In this document: piece after piece, positions 1-9,202 of the stretch
How the letters are laid out: every line of letters begins with the position of its first letter
Numbering within the stretch: the stretch's first letter is position 1
NCBI GenBank assembly: GCA_044425815.1
Contig: JAWXVA010000001.1
Location: 71,571-135,570 of the forward strand
DNA from: CAUPWF01 sp044425815
Lineage (GTDB): Bacteria > Bacillota > Clostridia > Lachnospirales > Lachnospiraceae
Length of the DNA: 64,000 nucleotides
Reading direction: 5' to 3'
The notes under the pieces: model-generated
What the model was told of the DNA's origin: nothing
Databases searched by the model: none
Seen by the model: only the letters and a program-made list of their open reading frames with translations
Made by a program: the position numbers and the translations under genes

Positions 1-1
1 T

Positions 2-388
2 AATCCTATTGAAGTGGTTGCAAGGGTTAAATCGCAACTTCGTCGTTACATTCAATTAGGCAGTGTAGAAGTGAAGACACAACAATTGGTAATAGGAGGA
101 ATTGAACTAGACGATGTGGCGAAAAGCGTTACCTTAGATGGTGAACTAGTGACTTTAACGCCAACAGAATACGATATTTTGAAATTAATGATGGAGAATG
201 CTGGACGTGTATTTTCACCAAAAGAAATATATAAGGCAGTCTGGCAGGAGAATCCGTTCGGAAGTGAAAGCACAGTTGCAGTACATATTAGGCATTTGCG
301 AGAAAAAATCGAGATTAATCCATCAGAACCAAGATATCTCAAGGCGGTTTGGGGACAAGGGTATAAGCTAGATGAAAGTAGAGGTTGA
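2..388 (+). CDS. OmpR/PhoB (VanR-like) response regulator, 5' end cut off
   Basis: This is the C-terminal part of a two-component response regulator; the reading frame is open at the left edge, so the phosphoacceptor aspartate lies outside the window. The first visible residues (NPIEVVARVKSQLRRY) match the end of a receiver domain of the VanR type. A winged-helix DNA-binding domain follows, with the family signatures LTPTEYDILKLM, VFSPKEIYKAVW and the recognition helix and wing STVAVHIRHLREKIE ... KAVWGQGYKL. It would bind promoter DNA once phosphorylated by the kinase encoded 4 nt downstream. The regulated genes cannot be told from the sequence. The family call is secure; the subgroup is inferred from similarity to VanR. 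Confidence 0.93.
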   Translation, partial: NPIEVVARVKSQLRRYIQLGSVEVKTQQLVIGGIELDDVAKSVTLDGELVTLTPTEYDILKLMMENAGRVFSPKEIYKAVWQENPFGSESTVAVHIRHLREKIEINPSEPRYLKAVWGQGYKLDESRG

Positions 389-392
389 TGAA

Positions 393-2492
393 ATGAGAAA
401 AATAGATAGGTTGCAAAAAACAGATGGATTGCGTCATAGGGTTATTGTAAAAATATTAGCATTTATAATAATGCTAATTGCGGTATCGACGTTTATAGTG
501 AGTGTTACTACAGGCGTATTTATGGTTGAAAATAAAGGCTACCTCAAGACAAAGGAAGAATTTATAGATGAATTTGTAGAAGAACGAGTACTGACACGTG
601 GCTATCACTTCATGCAACTCTTGGTAGAAGGGAATACAGAATATTTAGAAGAATATTGTAAAAATGAATCAAACTTAGAATTCGCAGTAAAAAATGGAGA
701 TACCTCTTATGAAACTAGCGGAGTTGCGAGTTTAGATAGTGAAACAACCAAAATATATACACAGACAGTGAATTTGAATGAATTTCATTCGGAGTACTTT
801 ATTGAATATGAAACAAGAAGTTATAGTAAAGATATCATAGATATATTAGGGATATCGGATGAAATGGTTGTTCTGAATTTGAAATTAAATCAATATGATG
901 AAAGTTCTTATTATTCTAGTGAAGTACAACAGATAATTAATGAAGAACTTAATATTTCAGTAGAAGTGACGACGTATTTAGATACGAATTATGTGATAAC
1001 CGATGAATTCTCATTTTATAATCAGGTATTAGATCTTGTGTATGGGATGAAGGGGTTTGTATGGGGAATTGTAGCATTATCAGGCATCGTATCGATAGCA
1101 TTTTTTGTATTTCTTGTATTAGCAGCTGGTTATCGTAGAGGGTATGAGAAGCCGATTGTGTGCGGAACGGCGAAAGCACCGTTGGATTTATTAGCTATGA
1201 TTTGTGCGGTTCCAGGTACTCTTTGTATTTTAATGGGCTATGGAGTAGCAAGGTGGTTGTTTGAAGGGTATGGATATGAGAATTCAGAAGTTTATGCGGT
1301 TATTGGTACCGTATTAGCAATAGCACTTGGGGTAGTGGTTATGGTGTTGTTTATCATGGATATTACCGTGAGACTTCGAACGAGGACGCTTATCAGTAAC
1401 AATTTAATTGTAATTCTTTGGAAAAAGCTTGCAATATTTGGGAGAATCACATCATTGATTAAGACATGCCAAAACAAAGTGATTGAAGTGATTGGGATAC
1501 TTCCTATGATGTGGAAAGGGTTATTACTCTACGGGATCGTTTCGATTATGGTATTTATAAGCCTACAACCATATAGTGTATATACAAGAATGTTCTTTTG
1601 GATATGCATCAATATCATAGTGCTTCCGATTTTGCTGAAAGTGTATCTCATGTTTTGCAGATTGCAAGAAGGAAGCACTGCCCTAGGGAAAGGGGATTTG
1701 TCTTATGTGATTGATGAGAATAAACTGCTTTGGGAATTCAAGGAAATGGGACGTAACATGAATTCTATTGCAGAAGGAATGGAAGGTGCACTCCGTGAGA
1801 AAATGAAGAGTGAGCGATTGAAGACAGAGTTAATATCCAATGTAAGCCATGACATCAAGACACCATTGACTTCGATTATTAATTATGCAGATTTAATAGG
1901 AAAAGAAGAAACCGACAATGAGAAAATTCATGAATATAGTGAAATTTTGTTACGTCAAGCAGAACGATTGAAAAAACTCACAGAAGATTTAGTGCATGCG
2001 TCTAAAGTTACGACAGGGAATGTAGAAGTACAATTAGCTCCATGTGATGTAGGAGTCTTACTTACTCAAATGATAGGGGAATACGAACACAAATTAGAAA
2101 CATTGCATTTGAAAATGATAGTTAAACAACCAGAACAACCAGTAGTAATTCAAGCCGATGGAAAACATATGTGGCGTATATTTGACAATCTATTAAATAA
2201 TGTTTGCAAGTATGCACAAGAAGGAACTCGCATATATCTGAGCCTTGAGGAGAAAGAATTACAAGCAGTTATCTCACTTAGAAACATCTCGAAATATGAA
2301 TTGAATATTTCGGAAGAAGAATTAATGGAAAGATTTGTCAGGGGGGATAGCTCCAGACATTCAGAGGGAAATGGGTTAGGCTTGTCAATAGCAAAGAGCT
2401 TGGTTGAAGTGCAAGGTGGCTCAATGCAGATTGTGATAGATGGAGATTTATTCAAAGTCATCTTACAATTTCCTAAGTATTTGTTTCCATAA
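393..2492 (+). CDS. Multi-span membrane sensor histidine kinase
   Basis: Sensor kinase partner of the response regulator just upstream. The start at 393 is preferred because AGAGG lies 8 nt before it and it begins after the regulator's stop codon; an ATG at 372 would overlap the regulator. The protein (699 aa) has a first membrane span near residues 18-42, an outside domain of about 170 residues, then about five more spans between residues 215 and 420. A HAMP-like linker, a dimerisation/phosphoacceptor helix with NVSHDIKTPL (His486) and a HATPase_c domain ending in GNGLGLSIAKSLVEVQGG follow. The number of spans is high for a VanS-type kinase. The stimulus is unknown. A perfect hairpin after the stop ends the operon. 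Confidence 0.93.
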   Translation: MRKIDRLQKTDGLRHRVIVKILAFIIMLIAVSTFIVSVTTGVFMVENKGYLKTKEEFIDEFVEERVLTRGYHFMQLLVEGNTEYLEEYCKNESNLEFAVKNGDTSYETSGVASLDSETTKIYTQTVNLNEFHSEYFIEYETRSYSKDIIDILGISDEMVVLNLKLNQYDESSYYSSEVQQIINEELNISVEVTTYLDTNYVITDEFSFYNQVLDLVYGMKGFVWGIVALSGIVSIAFFVFLVLAAGYRRGYEKPIVCGTAKAPLDLLAMICAVPGTLCILMGYGVARWLFEGYGYENSEVYAVIGTVLAIALGVVVMVLFIMDITVRLRTRTLISNNLIVILWKKLAIFGRITSLIKTCQNKVIEVIGILPMMWKGLLLYGIVSIMVFISLQPYSVYTRMFFWICINIIVLPILLKVYLMFCRLQEGSTALGKGDLSYVIDENKLLWEFKEMGRNMNSIAEGMEGALREKMKSERLKTELISNVSHDIKTPLTSIINYADLIGKEETDNEKIHEYSEILLRQAERLKKLTEDLVHASKVTTGNVEVQLAPCDVGVLLTQMIGEYEHKLETLHLKMIVKQPEQPVVIQADGKHMWRIFDNLLNNVCKYAQEGTRIYLSLEEKELQAVISLRNISKYELNISEEELMERFVRGDSSRHSEGNGLGLSIAKSLVEVQGGSMQIVIDGDLFKVILQFPKYLFP

Positions 2493-2505
2493 GCCCTCCA
2501 ATCTT

Positions 2506-2551
2506 AAATCTAAAAACATTATATCATAAATTTAATGTTTTTAGATTTTAT
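2506..2551 (+). terminator. Perfect 15-bp inverted repeat after the kinase gene
   Basis: AAATCTAAAAACATT (2506-2520) is mirrored exactly by AATGTTTTTAGATTT (2534-2548) around a 13-nt loop. The stem is AT-rich and only a short T run follows, so its strength as an intrinsic terminator is uncertain, but its position 14 nt after the stop codon fits that role. Confidence 0.6.
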
Positions 2552-2598
2552 CACTATGCTTGCGATACGAAGAAAAAGATGAATATTCTAGAAATACA

Positions 2599-2607
2599 TG
2601 CTATAAT
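2599..2607 (+). promoter_or_regulatory. Extended -10 promoter candidate for the methyltransferase-hslO-nadE group
   Basis: The sequence TGCTATAAT is a full extended -10 element 41 nt before the methyltransferase start. No good -35 hexamer is visible at the usual distance, which is tolerated for extended -10 promoters. Confidence 0.5.
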
Positions 2608-2648
2608 AAAATACGTATGTGAAATTATAGAAAGTGTAGGGTTAGAAT

Positions 2649-3479
2649 ATGGACTCTTATATAAATTTTGCAAAAGTGTACGATACATTTATGGATAATG
2701 TTCCATATGATGAATGGTGCACTTATTTGCATGAGTTATTAATAGAATATAAGAAGGATAGTGGGATTGTATTAGATCTAGGCTGTGGCACGGGGAGTGT
2801 GACAGAGAGATTGGCATCAAAAGGGTATGATATGATTGGCGTAGATTGCTCTTTGGAGATGTTAGATATTGCAATGCAGAAACCTTCGCGGGAAGCGTAT
2901 AACATTCTCTATTTATTGCAAGATATGCGAGAGTTTGAACTATATGGAACGGTAGAGGCCGCAGTTTGCTTGTGTGATTCTATGAATTATATTATAGAAG
3001 AAGAAGACCTTCTTAAGGTATTTCGATTAGTGAATAATTATTTGGATCCAGGTGGAATATTTATTTTTGATTTAAATACCGAATATAAATATAGAGAAAT
3101 TTTGGGTGAGCAGACAATAGCAGAATCGAGAGATGATTGTAGCTTTATTTGGGATAATTATTATGATGAAGATGAAATGGTGAACGAATATGAATTAACC
3201 TTGTTTGTTCGAGATACAAAAAATGTTTCAGATGAAGAAGAATCAGAGAACGCATTGTATGAAAGGTTTCAAGAGTTTCATTATCAACGCGCATATAAGC
3301 TTGACACGGTGAGGAAATTAATCGAAGAATCTGGAATGGAATTTGTCGCGATGTATGATGCTTTTACAAAGAACGAACCACACGAAGCAAGTGAAAGGGT
3401 GTATGTGATTGCTCGTGAAATACAGAAAGAAGCATTAAGTGATTCCTTGAATAAAGATGAAAACGAATGGAATAAATAG
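2649..3479 (+). CDS. Class I SAM-dependent methyltransferase
   Basis: A 276-aa cytoplasmic methyltransferase of the Rossmann-fold class. Motif I is clear (VLDLGCGTGSVTERLASKG, residues about 39-57), followed by an acidic residue at the end of strand 2 (MIGVDCS) and a motif resembling LLQDMREF that would contact the adenine of SAM. The C-terminal half carries no diagnostic domain, so the methyl acceptor is unknown. It is followed 37 nt later by hslO on the same strand; this pairing suggests co-transcription but does not reveal the substrate. The ribosome binding site (TAGGG) is weak. The family is certain; the specific function is not. Confidence 0.85.
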   Translation: MDSYINFAKVYDTFMDNVPYDEWCTYLHELLIEYKKDSGIVLDLGCGTGSVTERLASKGYDMIGVDCSLEMLDIAMQKPSREAYNILYLLQDMREFELYGTVEAAVCLCDSMNYIIEEEDLLKVFRLVNNYLDPGGIFIFDLNTEYKYREILGEQTIAESRDDCSFIWDNYYDEDEMVNEYELTLFVRDTKNVSDEEESENALYERFQEFHYQRAYKLDTVRKLIEESGMEFVAMYDAFTKNEPHEASERVYVIAREIQKEALSDSLNKDENEWNK

Positions 3480-3516
3480 AAGAAATAAAAGAGTTGAGAT
3501 AACAGGAGAATAAAAA

Positions 3517-4392
3517 ATGAAAGATTATATCGTAACAGGAATGGCAGCCAATAACCAAGTGAGAGCATTTGCAATCACATCGAAAGAATTAGTAGAGATA
3601 GCGAGACAACATCATAATACGAGTCCTGTAGCAACAGCAGCATTAGGACGTTTACTTAGTGCAGGTGCGATGATGGGAAGTATGATGAAGAACGAGAAAG
3701 ATGTTTTGACGCTTCAGATCAAAGCAGGGGGACCACTAGAAGGCATGACAGTGATTTCAGACAGCAAGGCAACAGTGAAAGGGTATGTGGGAAATCCAGC
3801 TGTGATGTTGCCAGCAAAGAATGGTAAATTAGATGTTGGAGAAGCTGTAGGGATTGGGTTTATGAATGTAATCAAAGACATGGGATTAAAAGAACCTTAC
3901 ATGGGGCAGGCGGTGCTTCAGACCGGAGAAATCGCAGAAGATTTGACGTTTTATTATGCCACATCAGAACAGATTCCTTCTTCGGTAGGACTCGGTGTAT
4001 TGATGGAGCGTGACAATACAGTGAAACAGGCAGGAGGATTTATTATTCAATTATTGCCATTTGCATCAGAAGAGACAATTGTGCAGTTAGAGGAGAATTT
4101 AAAAAATCTTGATACTGTAACAAATATGTTGGAAAAAGGTCTTTCACCAGAAGAAATCCTAGGGGAAGTATTAAAAGGGTTGGGTGTAGAATTTACTGAT
4201 AAATTTGAGACGAAGTTTGAGTGTGATTGTTCTAGACAAAAGGTACGTACAGCGGTTATGACTGTAGGGAAAGAAGAATTAGAAGCGATGATAGCGGATG
4301 GAGAAGAGATAGAAGCAAGATGCGATTTTTGTAGTACAGGATATATATTTAATGTAGATGAGTTGAAAGAGATTCTAGCAGAAGGGATGTAG
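3517..4392 (+). CDS. hslO: Hsp33 redox-regulated chaperone
   Basis: Hsp33 is a cytosolic holdase chaperone switched on by oxidation: zinc is released and disulphides form when its four C-terminal cysteines are oxidised. The 291-aa length is normal. The N-terminal substrate-binding fold is recognisable (RAFAITSKELVEIARQ, SGLL-like LGRLLSAGAMMGSM, GGPLEGMTVISD), and the zinc site is complete: Cys236 and Cys238 (CDC) plus Cys269 and Cys272 (CDFC). AGGAG lies 7 nt before the ATG. It precedes nadE by 4 nt, so the two are almost surely co-transcribed. No residue looks abnormal. Confidence 0.96.
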   Translation: MKDYIVTGMAANNQVRAFAITSKELVEIARQHHNTSPVATAALGRLLSAGAMMGSMMKNEKDVLTLQIKAGGPLEGMTVISDSKATVKGYVGNPAVMLPAKNGKLDVGEAVGIGFMNVIKDMGLKEPYMGQAVLQTGEIAEDLTFYYATSEQIPSSVGLGVLMERDNTVKQAGGFIIQLLPFASEETIVQLEENLKNLDTVTNMLEKGLSPEEILGEVLKGLGVEFTDKFETKFECDCSRQKVRTAVMTVGKEELEAMIADGEEIEARCDFCSTGYIFNVDELKEILAEGM

Positions 4393-4396
4393 TGTT

Positions 4397-6307
4397 ATGA
4401 AGCATGGATTTGTCAAAGTGGCAGCAGTGACTCCAACTATCAAAGTTGCTGATGTAGTATACAATACAGAACAGATATGTAAAGGCATGACAGAGGTTTG
4501 GGAGCAAGGAGTAAAGATTGCGGTGTTTCCAGAACTATGTCTAACAGGATACACTTGTGGTGATTTATTTACCCATGATTTATTATTGCGTAGAGTACGA
4601 GAATCCATTGCGGACTTAGTAGTACATTCAAGAACTATGGATACGTTGTTTTTCATAGGTGCACCACTTTCGATTACAGGAAAATTATATAATGTAGCAG
4701 TTGCTATAAATCAAGGGGAAATCTTAGGGTTGGTGACGAAAACATTTTTACCAAATTATGGTGAATTTTACGAGATGAGACAATATACAAAAGGACCTCG
4801 TTTTGTAGAGAAAATAGAATTTTTAGGACAAAGTGTTCTTTTTGGACCGAATATTTTATTCCAATCCGATGCAATGGAAGAACTAATTGTATCAGCAGAA
4901 ATCTGTGAAGATGTTTGGGCAGCGACACCGCCAAGTGTACGTGCAGCAGTGCATGGAGCGACTATTATTGTCAATTGCTCAGCTAGCACAGAAGGTGTTG
5001 GGAAATCAGAATATCGTAATAGCTTGATTTCAGGACAATCGGCTAGATTAATTGCAGGATATGTCTATGCCAATGCAGGAGAAGGAGAATCTACCACAGA
5101 TGTGGTTTTTGGCGGTCATAATATTATCGCAGAAAATGGAACAGTACTTGCAGAAGCAAAACGATTTGTGAATGAAACGATTTATTCAGAAATTGATGTA
5201 CAGAGATTGGTATCAGAACGCAGAAAAAATACTACATTTCAACTGGAAGAAGACATGGAATTGCCAAAAGTAACATTCCACACAGAGAAGACAGATACAT
5301 TGCTTACAAGAGCCTTTGCTAGAACTCCATTTGTGCCTAGCAATGAAGAAAAAAAAGCGAGACATTGTGAAGAAATTCTATCGATTCAAGCGATGGGACT
5401 TAAAAAACGTTTGGCGCATATAGGGTGCAAAAGCGCAGTAGTTGGAATATCAGGTGGTTTAGATTCTACATTGGCCCTACTTGTTACGGTTAGAGCCTTT
5501 GATTTACTTGGTATGGATAGAAGCTGTGTAACTGCAGTGACGATGCCATGTTTTGGAACTACAGATCGAACCTATCAGAATGCATGCAATCTAACACGAG
5601 AACTAGGCGCGACTTTGCGTGAAGTAGATATCAAAGATGCAGTGCGTATGCATTTTCGAGATATTAAGCATGACGAATCATTACACAATGTGACGTATGA
5701 AAATGGACAAGCGAGAGAACGCACCCAAGTATTGATGGATATTGCAAATCAAACAAATGGAATCGTGATTGGAACTGGAGATATGTCTGAATTAGCACTT
5801 GGTTGGGCAACGTATAATGGAGATCATATGTCAATGTACGGTGTTAATGCGTCGGTGCCAAAAACTTTGGTGCGACATTTAGTGAGATATGAGGCGGATA
5901 TTTGCGATAGTAAGTCGATTCGAGAAATACTACTTGATGTATTAGATACGCCAGTTAGTCCAGAATTATTACCACCCAAAAATGGAGTGATTGCACAAAT
6001 TACAGAAGATTTGGTAGGACCATATGAATTACATGATTATTTCTTGTATTTTATATTACGTTTTGGATACGAACCTAAAAAAATCTATAGATTAGCGATT
6101 GCAACGTTTGAAGGTGTGTATGATGCAGAGTATATTAAGAAATGGTTACGAACATTTTATTGGAGATTCTTTAGTCAACAATTCAAACGTTCTTGCTTAC
6201 CAGATGGACCTAAAGTAGGATCTGTTGCAGTATCTCCACGTGGAGATTTGAGAATGCCAAGTGATGCAAGTGCGAGACTTTGGGTATCAGAATTAGAGAG
6301 TCTGTAA
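4397..6307 (+). CDS. nadE: Glutamine-dependent NAD(+) synthetase
   Basis: Catalyses the last step of NAD biosynthesis, amidating deamido-NAD with ammonia taken from glutamine. The 636-aa protein is the two-domain, glutamine-using form. The N-terminal nitrilase-type glutaminase has its triad Glu46 (VFPELCLTGY), Lys115 (TKTFLPNYGEFYE) and Cys170 (AEICEDVW). The C-terminal synthetase has the ATP pyrophosphatase loop SGGLDS at residues 352-357 and GTGDMSELALGW further on. It lies 4 nt after hslO. A TATAAT at 6315-6320 just after the stop may be part of a promoter for the next gene, although no good -35 accompanies it. Confidence 0.97.
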   Translation: MKHGFVKVAAVTPTIKVADVVYNTEQICKGMTEVWEQGVKIAVFPELCLTGYTCGDLFTHDLLLRRVRESIADLVVHSRTMDTLFFIGAPLSITGKLYNVAVAINQGEILGLVTKTFLPNYGEFYEMRQYTKGPRFVEKIEFLGQSVLFGPNILFQSDAMEELIVSAEICEDVWAATPPSVRAAVHGATIIVNCSASTEGVGKSEYRNSLISGQSARLIAGYVYANAGEGESTTDVVFGGHNIIAENGTVLAEAKRFVNETIYSEIDVQRLVSERRKNTTFQLEEDMELPKVTFHTEKTDTLLTRAFARTPFVPSNEEKKARHCEEILSIQAMGLKKRLAHIGCKSAVVGISGGLDSTLALLVTVRAFDLLGMDRSCVTAVTMPCFGTTDRTYQNACNLTRELGATLREVDIKDAVRMHFRDIKHDESLHNVTYENGQARERTQVLMDIANQTNGIVIGTGDMSELALGWATYNGDHMSMYGVNASVPKTLVRHLVRYEADICDSKSIREILLDVLDTPVSPELLPPKNGVIAQITEDLVGPYELHDYFLYFILRFGYEPKKIYRLAIATFEGVYDAEYIKKWLRTFYWRFFSQQFKRSCLPDGPKVGSVAVSPRGDLRMPSDASARLWVSELESL

Positions 6308-6378
6308 AAAAGTGTATAATCTGTAGGCGTCTGTTAACCCTAATACCAAGAATATAAGAAGGGCGACATGGAGGTAAT

Positions 6379-7335
6379 ATGTATAATAATGTAAGTAAAA
6401 GATTGAACAAGAGTATGGAAAAGAGATTTCATGCGAAAAGCGGAAGTGGATCGTTTGAAGGATGGTATTTCAAACATCAGATCGGAGCAATGGTATTTTC
6501 TTTTGTAGTATCTTTCCATGTAGATGAAATAGGAGAAGAGAGTGCGTATATCCAATTCATTACCAATGAAGGCTCGTATTGCAAGAGATTTGATATAAGA
6601 GAGTGCTATTTTCATGGGAATCAATTTGATTTTAAAATTGGGAGCAATCGGTTCAGCAGCGAAGGCTGCCGTGTAAAATTGGATTTTGATGGATTTGAAG
6701 TGGCATGTAATATAAAATATGGAAGCTTTACCAAGTTGGAATCTGATATTATGGGACCATTCCAATTTGTTAAAAATATGCAATGTAAACATGTTATTAT
6801 TAGTATGAATCATGATATTCGTGGATTTATTGATGTGAATGGTGAAGCGACAGAACTCAGTGGTGGAACAGGCTATATCGAAGGGGACAGAGGTACTTCA
6901 TTTCCATCAGAATATTTGTGGACTCAGACAAATTTCCAATATAATGGGAATCATTCGCTTATGCTTGCAAGTGCAAATATTCCTATGGGGAAAACTAGTT
7001 TTACAGGTGTGATTTGTCAAATACTTTATCGAGGGAAACAATATCAAATTGCGACTTATCGTGGAGCGAGGATTTTGCAGAAGAGCAAAACAAGTATCGG
7101 CATCAAGCAAGGAGAGTTTCGTATTTATGCAATGGCATTAGACGAGAAAGGACACAGACTTCGCGCGCCAGAACATGGTGAAATGGTGCGACTTGTTCAT
7201 GAAAATCCAGCAGGACGTGTTCGATATGTATTTTACAGAAAAGATAAGAAGATATTTGATTTTATTTCTCGTTGCGCAAGTTTTGAATTCAGCAATATAA
7301 ATAGAATAGATGGGGGAATGACAGATGAGTCGTAA
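6379..7335 (+). CDS. Tocopherol cyclase-like family protein
   Basis: A 318-aa protein resembling plant and cyanobacterial tocopherol cyclase (VTE1). Shared signatures are the N-terminal FEGWYFKHQ, and EGDRGTSFPSEYLWTQTNF in the middle, which corresponds to the EGDRG..FP..W segment of VTE1. No signal peptide or strong membrane span is evident. Firmicutes do not make tocopherol, so the substrate is unknown; a lipid or quinol-like ligand is only a guess. GGAGG lies 5 nt before the ATG. Its 3' end overlaps the shikimate kinase start by 11 nt, so translation is probably coupled. Family membership is fairly secure; the activity is not. Confidence 0.82.
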   Translation: MYNNVSKRLNKSMEKRFHAKSGSGSFEGWYFKHQIGAMVFSFVVSFHVDEIGEESAYIQFITNEGSYCKRFDIRECYFHGNQFDFKIGSNRFSSEGCRVKLDFDGFEVACNIKYGSFTKLESDIMGPFQFVKNMQCKHVIISMNHDIRGFIDVNGEATELSGGTGYIEGDRGTSFPSEYLWTQTNFQYNGNHSLMLASANIPMGKTSFTGVICQILYRGKQYQIATYRGARILQKSKTSIGIKQGEFRIYAMALDEKGHRLRAPEHGEMVRLVHENPAGRVRYVFYRKDKKIFDFISRCASFEFSNINRIDGGMTDES

Positions 7336-7837
7336 TATTCTTCTGATAGGATTTATGGGATCAGGAAAGACTACAATAGCAAAAAAATTAAAGAAAATGA
7401 GTGGTATGGAAATCATCGATATGGATAGAGAAATTGCAGGACGTGAAGGGATGAGTATACCAGAAGTTTTTGAAAGATATGGTGAAACATATTTTCGGGA
7501 TAAAGAAACGGCATTATTGATCGAACTGCAAGCTAGAGATAATTTAATTATTTCTTGTGGAGGTGGAATTGTTGTAAGGGATGAAAATTTTGCAGAAATG
7601 CATAAGGCTGGCATTGTGGTATTATTAACCGCATCAGCCGCCACTACATATCGAAGAGTTTGTAATAATAATAATAGACCTTTGCTCAATGGAAATATGA
7701 ATGTTGCATATATCCAAGAGCTTATGAATCAACGAAAGCCACTATATGAAAAAGCAGCGAAAATTGTCGTGAAAACAGATCGAAAACGAGTGCAAGATAT
7801 TTGTGCGGAGATATTAGAGAGGGTGCAAAATGTTTAA
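7325..7837 (+). CDS. aroK: Shikimate kinase
   Basis: Phosphorylates the 3-hydroxyl of shikimate in the chorismate pathway that feeds the trp and pheA genes also found in this window. At 170 aa it has the usual length. Visible are the Walker A loop GFMGSGKTT (residues 9-17), the shikimate-binding DMDREIAGREGMSIPEVF and YFRDKE, the Walker B-like SCGGGIV, and the lid region RPLLNG. A GGGGG sequence lies shortly before the ATG, inside the end of the tocopherol-cyclase-like gene. The 3' end overlaps yqeG by 8 nt, indicating translational coupling. Confidence 0.95.
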   Translation: MSRNILLIGFMGSGKTTIAKKLKKMSGMEIIDMDREIAGREGMSIPEVFERYGETYFRDKETALLIELQARDNLIISCGGGIVVRDENFAEMHKAGIVVLLTASAATTYRRVCNNNNRPLLNGNMNVAYIQELMNQRKPLYEKAAKIVVKTDRKRVQDICAEILERVQNV

Positions 7838-8351
7838 ATGTTTTTTTCCAGATGCATATGTTGCATCTACCTATGTGATTTCCTTTCAAGATTTATATGA
7901 AGAAGGGATTAGAGGAGTAATATTTGACATTGATAATACATTAGTTCCACATGGAGCAAAAGCGGATGCAAGAGCAAAAAAATTGTTCGCTGAATTAAAA
8001 ACGATGGGGATGCAAAGTTGTTTGATTTCCAATAACCAGGAACCACGTGTTAAGATGTTTAATGAAGAAATAGGAGTACAGTATGTGTCGAATGCGCATA
8101 AGCCATCCACTAAAAATTATAAGAAAGCTATGGAAATGATGGGGACAAATACGATCAATACCATCTTTATAGGGGATCAATTATTCACAGATGTATACGG
8201 AGCGAAACGCACGGGAATCCGAAATATATTAGTGAAGCCTATGGATCCAAGAGAAGAGATTCAAATTGTACTCAAAAGATATTTAGAAAAAATTGTTTTG
8301 TATTTTTATCAGAAAGAAAAAAAGGTTGAAAAAAGAAGAAATGTATTATAA
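7830..8351 (+). CDS. yqeG: YqeG family HAD IIIA-type phosphatase
   Basis: A 173-aa HAD-superfamily phosphatase of the YqeG group. The nucleophile motif FDIDNTLV (residues about 31-38), motif II threonine/serine region CLISNN, the lysine in AHKPSTKNY, and motif IV IGDQLFTDVYGAKRTG are all present, so the active site is intact. The family acts on phosphate esters; a phosphatidylglycerophosphate phosphatase role has been shown for related eukaryotic and plant proteins, but the bacterial substrate is not settled. It sits in the aroK-yqeG-efp order common in Clostridia. The C-terminus is a lysine-rich tail (EKKVEKRRN). Confidence 0.9.
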   Translation: MFKCFFPDAYVASTYVISFQDLYEEGIRGVIFDIDNTLVPHGAKADARAKKLFAELKTMGMQSCLISNNQEPRVKMFNEEIGVQYVSNAHKPSTKNYKKAMEMMGTNTINTIFIGDQLFTDVYGAKRTGIRNILVKPMDPREEIQIVLKRYLEKIVLYFYQKEKKVEKRRNVL

Positions 8352-8388
8352 AATGTAAGGTAGTTAAACAATTTAAGGAGGATCAGTA

Positions 8389-8946
8389 ATGATTTCAGCA
8401 GGAGATTTTAAGAACGGTGTTACACTTCAGATAGAAAACAATATTTTTCAAATTCTTGAGTTCCAACACGTAAAACCAGGTAAAGGTGCAGCTTTCGTTA
8501 GAACAAAATTAAGAAATATTATTTCTGGAGCAGTTATAGAAAAGACTTTCAGACCAACGGAGAAATTCCCTAAAGCACACATCGAAAGAAAAGATATGCA
8601 ATACTTATATTCAGATGGTGAATTATATCACTTTATGGATGGAGAAACATTTGAACAAATCGCATTAAATGAAGATGCAATTGGAGATGCATTGAAATTT
8701 GTAAAAGAGAATGAATCTGTTAAGATTTGTTCACACAATGGAAATGTATTTGCGATTGAACCACCTTTATTCGTTGAATTAGATATCATTGAGACAGAGC
8801 CAGGATTCAAAGGTGATACAGCACAAGGAGCTACAAAGCCAGCTACAGTAGAGACAGGAGCGATTGTATATGTTCCATTATTTGTAGAGCAAGGTGACAA
8901 ATTAAAGATTGATACACGTACAGGAGAGTACTTGTCAAGAGTATAA
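8389..8946 (+). CDS. efp: Elongation factor P
   Basis: Elongation factor P binds ribosomes stalled at proline runs and promotes peptide bond formation. The 185-aa length is typical. The KOW-like first domain ends in the loop HVKPGKGAAFV with Lys32 at the tip, the position modified in many bacteria; two OB-fold domains follow, ending in the family signature IDTRTGEYLSRV. AAGGAGG lies 7 nt before the ATG. No EpmA-type or other modification enzyme is visible nearby. A strong terminator follows directly. Confidence 0.98.
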   Translation: MISAGDFKNGVTLQIENNIFQILEFQHVKPGKGAAFVRTKLRNIISGAVIEKTFRPTEKFPKAHIERKDMQYLYSDGELYHFMDGETFEQIALNEDAIGDALKFVKENESVKICSHNGNVFAIEPPLFVELDIIETEPGFKGDTAQGATKPATVETGAIVYVPLFVEQGDKLKIDTRTGEYLSRV

Positions 8947-8953
8947 AATTGAG

Positions 8954-9002
8954 GAAGCTATTTCTTACATATCACTATGTAAAGCGAATAGCTTCTTTTT
9001 TA
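8954..9002 (+). terminator. Intrinsic terminator after efp
   Basis: GAAGCTATT (8954-8962) pairs with AATAGCTTC (8987-8995), with further pairing inside (CTTACAT with ATGTAAAG), and a run of seven T follows. This closes the group from the methyltransferase to efp. Confidence 0.9.
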
Positions 9003-9066
9003 GTTGAGCGGAACAAAAGAAATAGTTATTAAAAGTTTGAAAATCATAAAAATAAGTGCTATATGA

Positions 9067-9095
9067 TTGCAAAATAATGATAAGTTAGATATAAT
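9067..9095 (+). promoter_or_regulatory. Promoter candidate for the DUF5688 gene
   Basis: TTGCAA (9067-9072) and TATAAT (9090-9095) are spaced by 17 nt. A small hairpin (GTAAAAG / CTTTTAC, 9119-9139) lies in the predicted leader. The leader to the start codon would be about 100 nt. Confidence 0.6.
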
Positions 9096-9202
9096 AATAG
9101 AACATAATATTTACTCAAGTAAAAGCATCAGACTTTTACATTTTCAGCACAGTTCGTGCAAGATTTCAAAATTTGGTAAGCGCATACAATAAGGAGACTA
9201 GA

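Noticed and set aside
7138..7689. 183-aa open frame on the minus strand across the tocopherol-cyclase-like and aroK genes
   Set aside because: It is the mirror of two well-supported genes, has no ribosome binding site and no recognisable domain.
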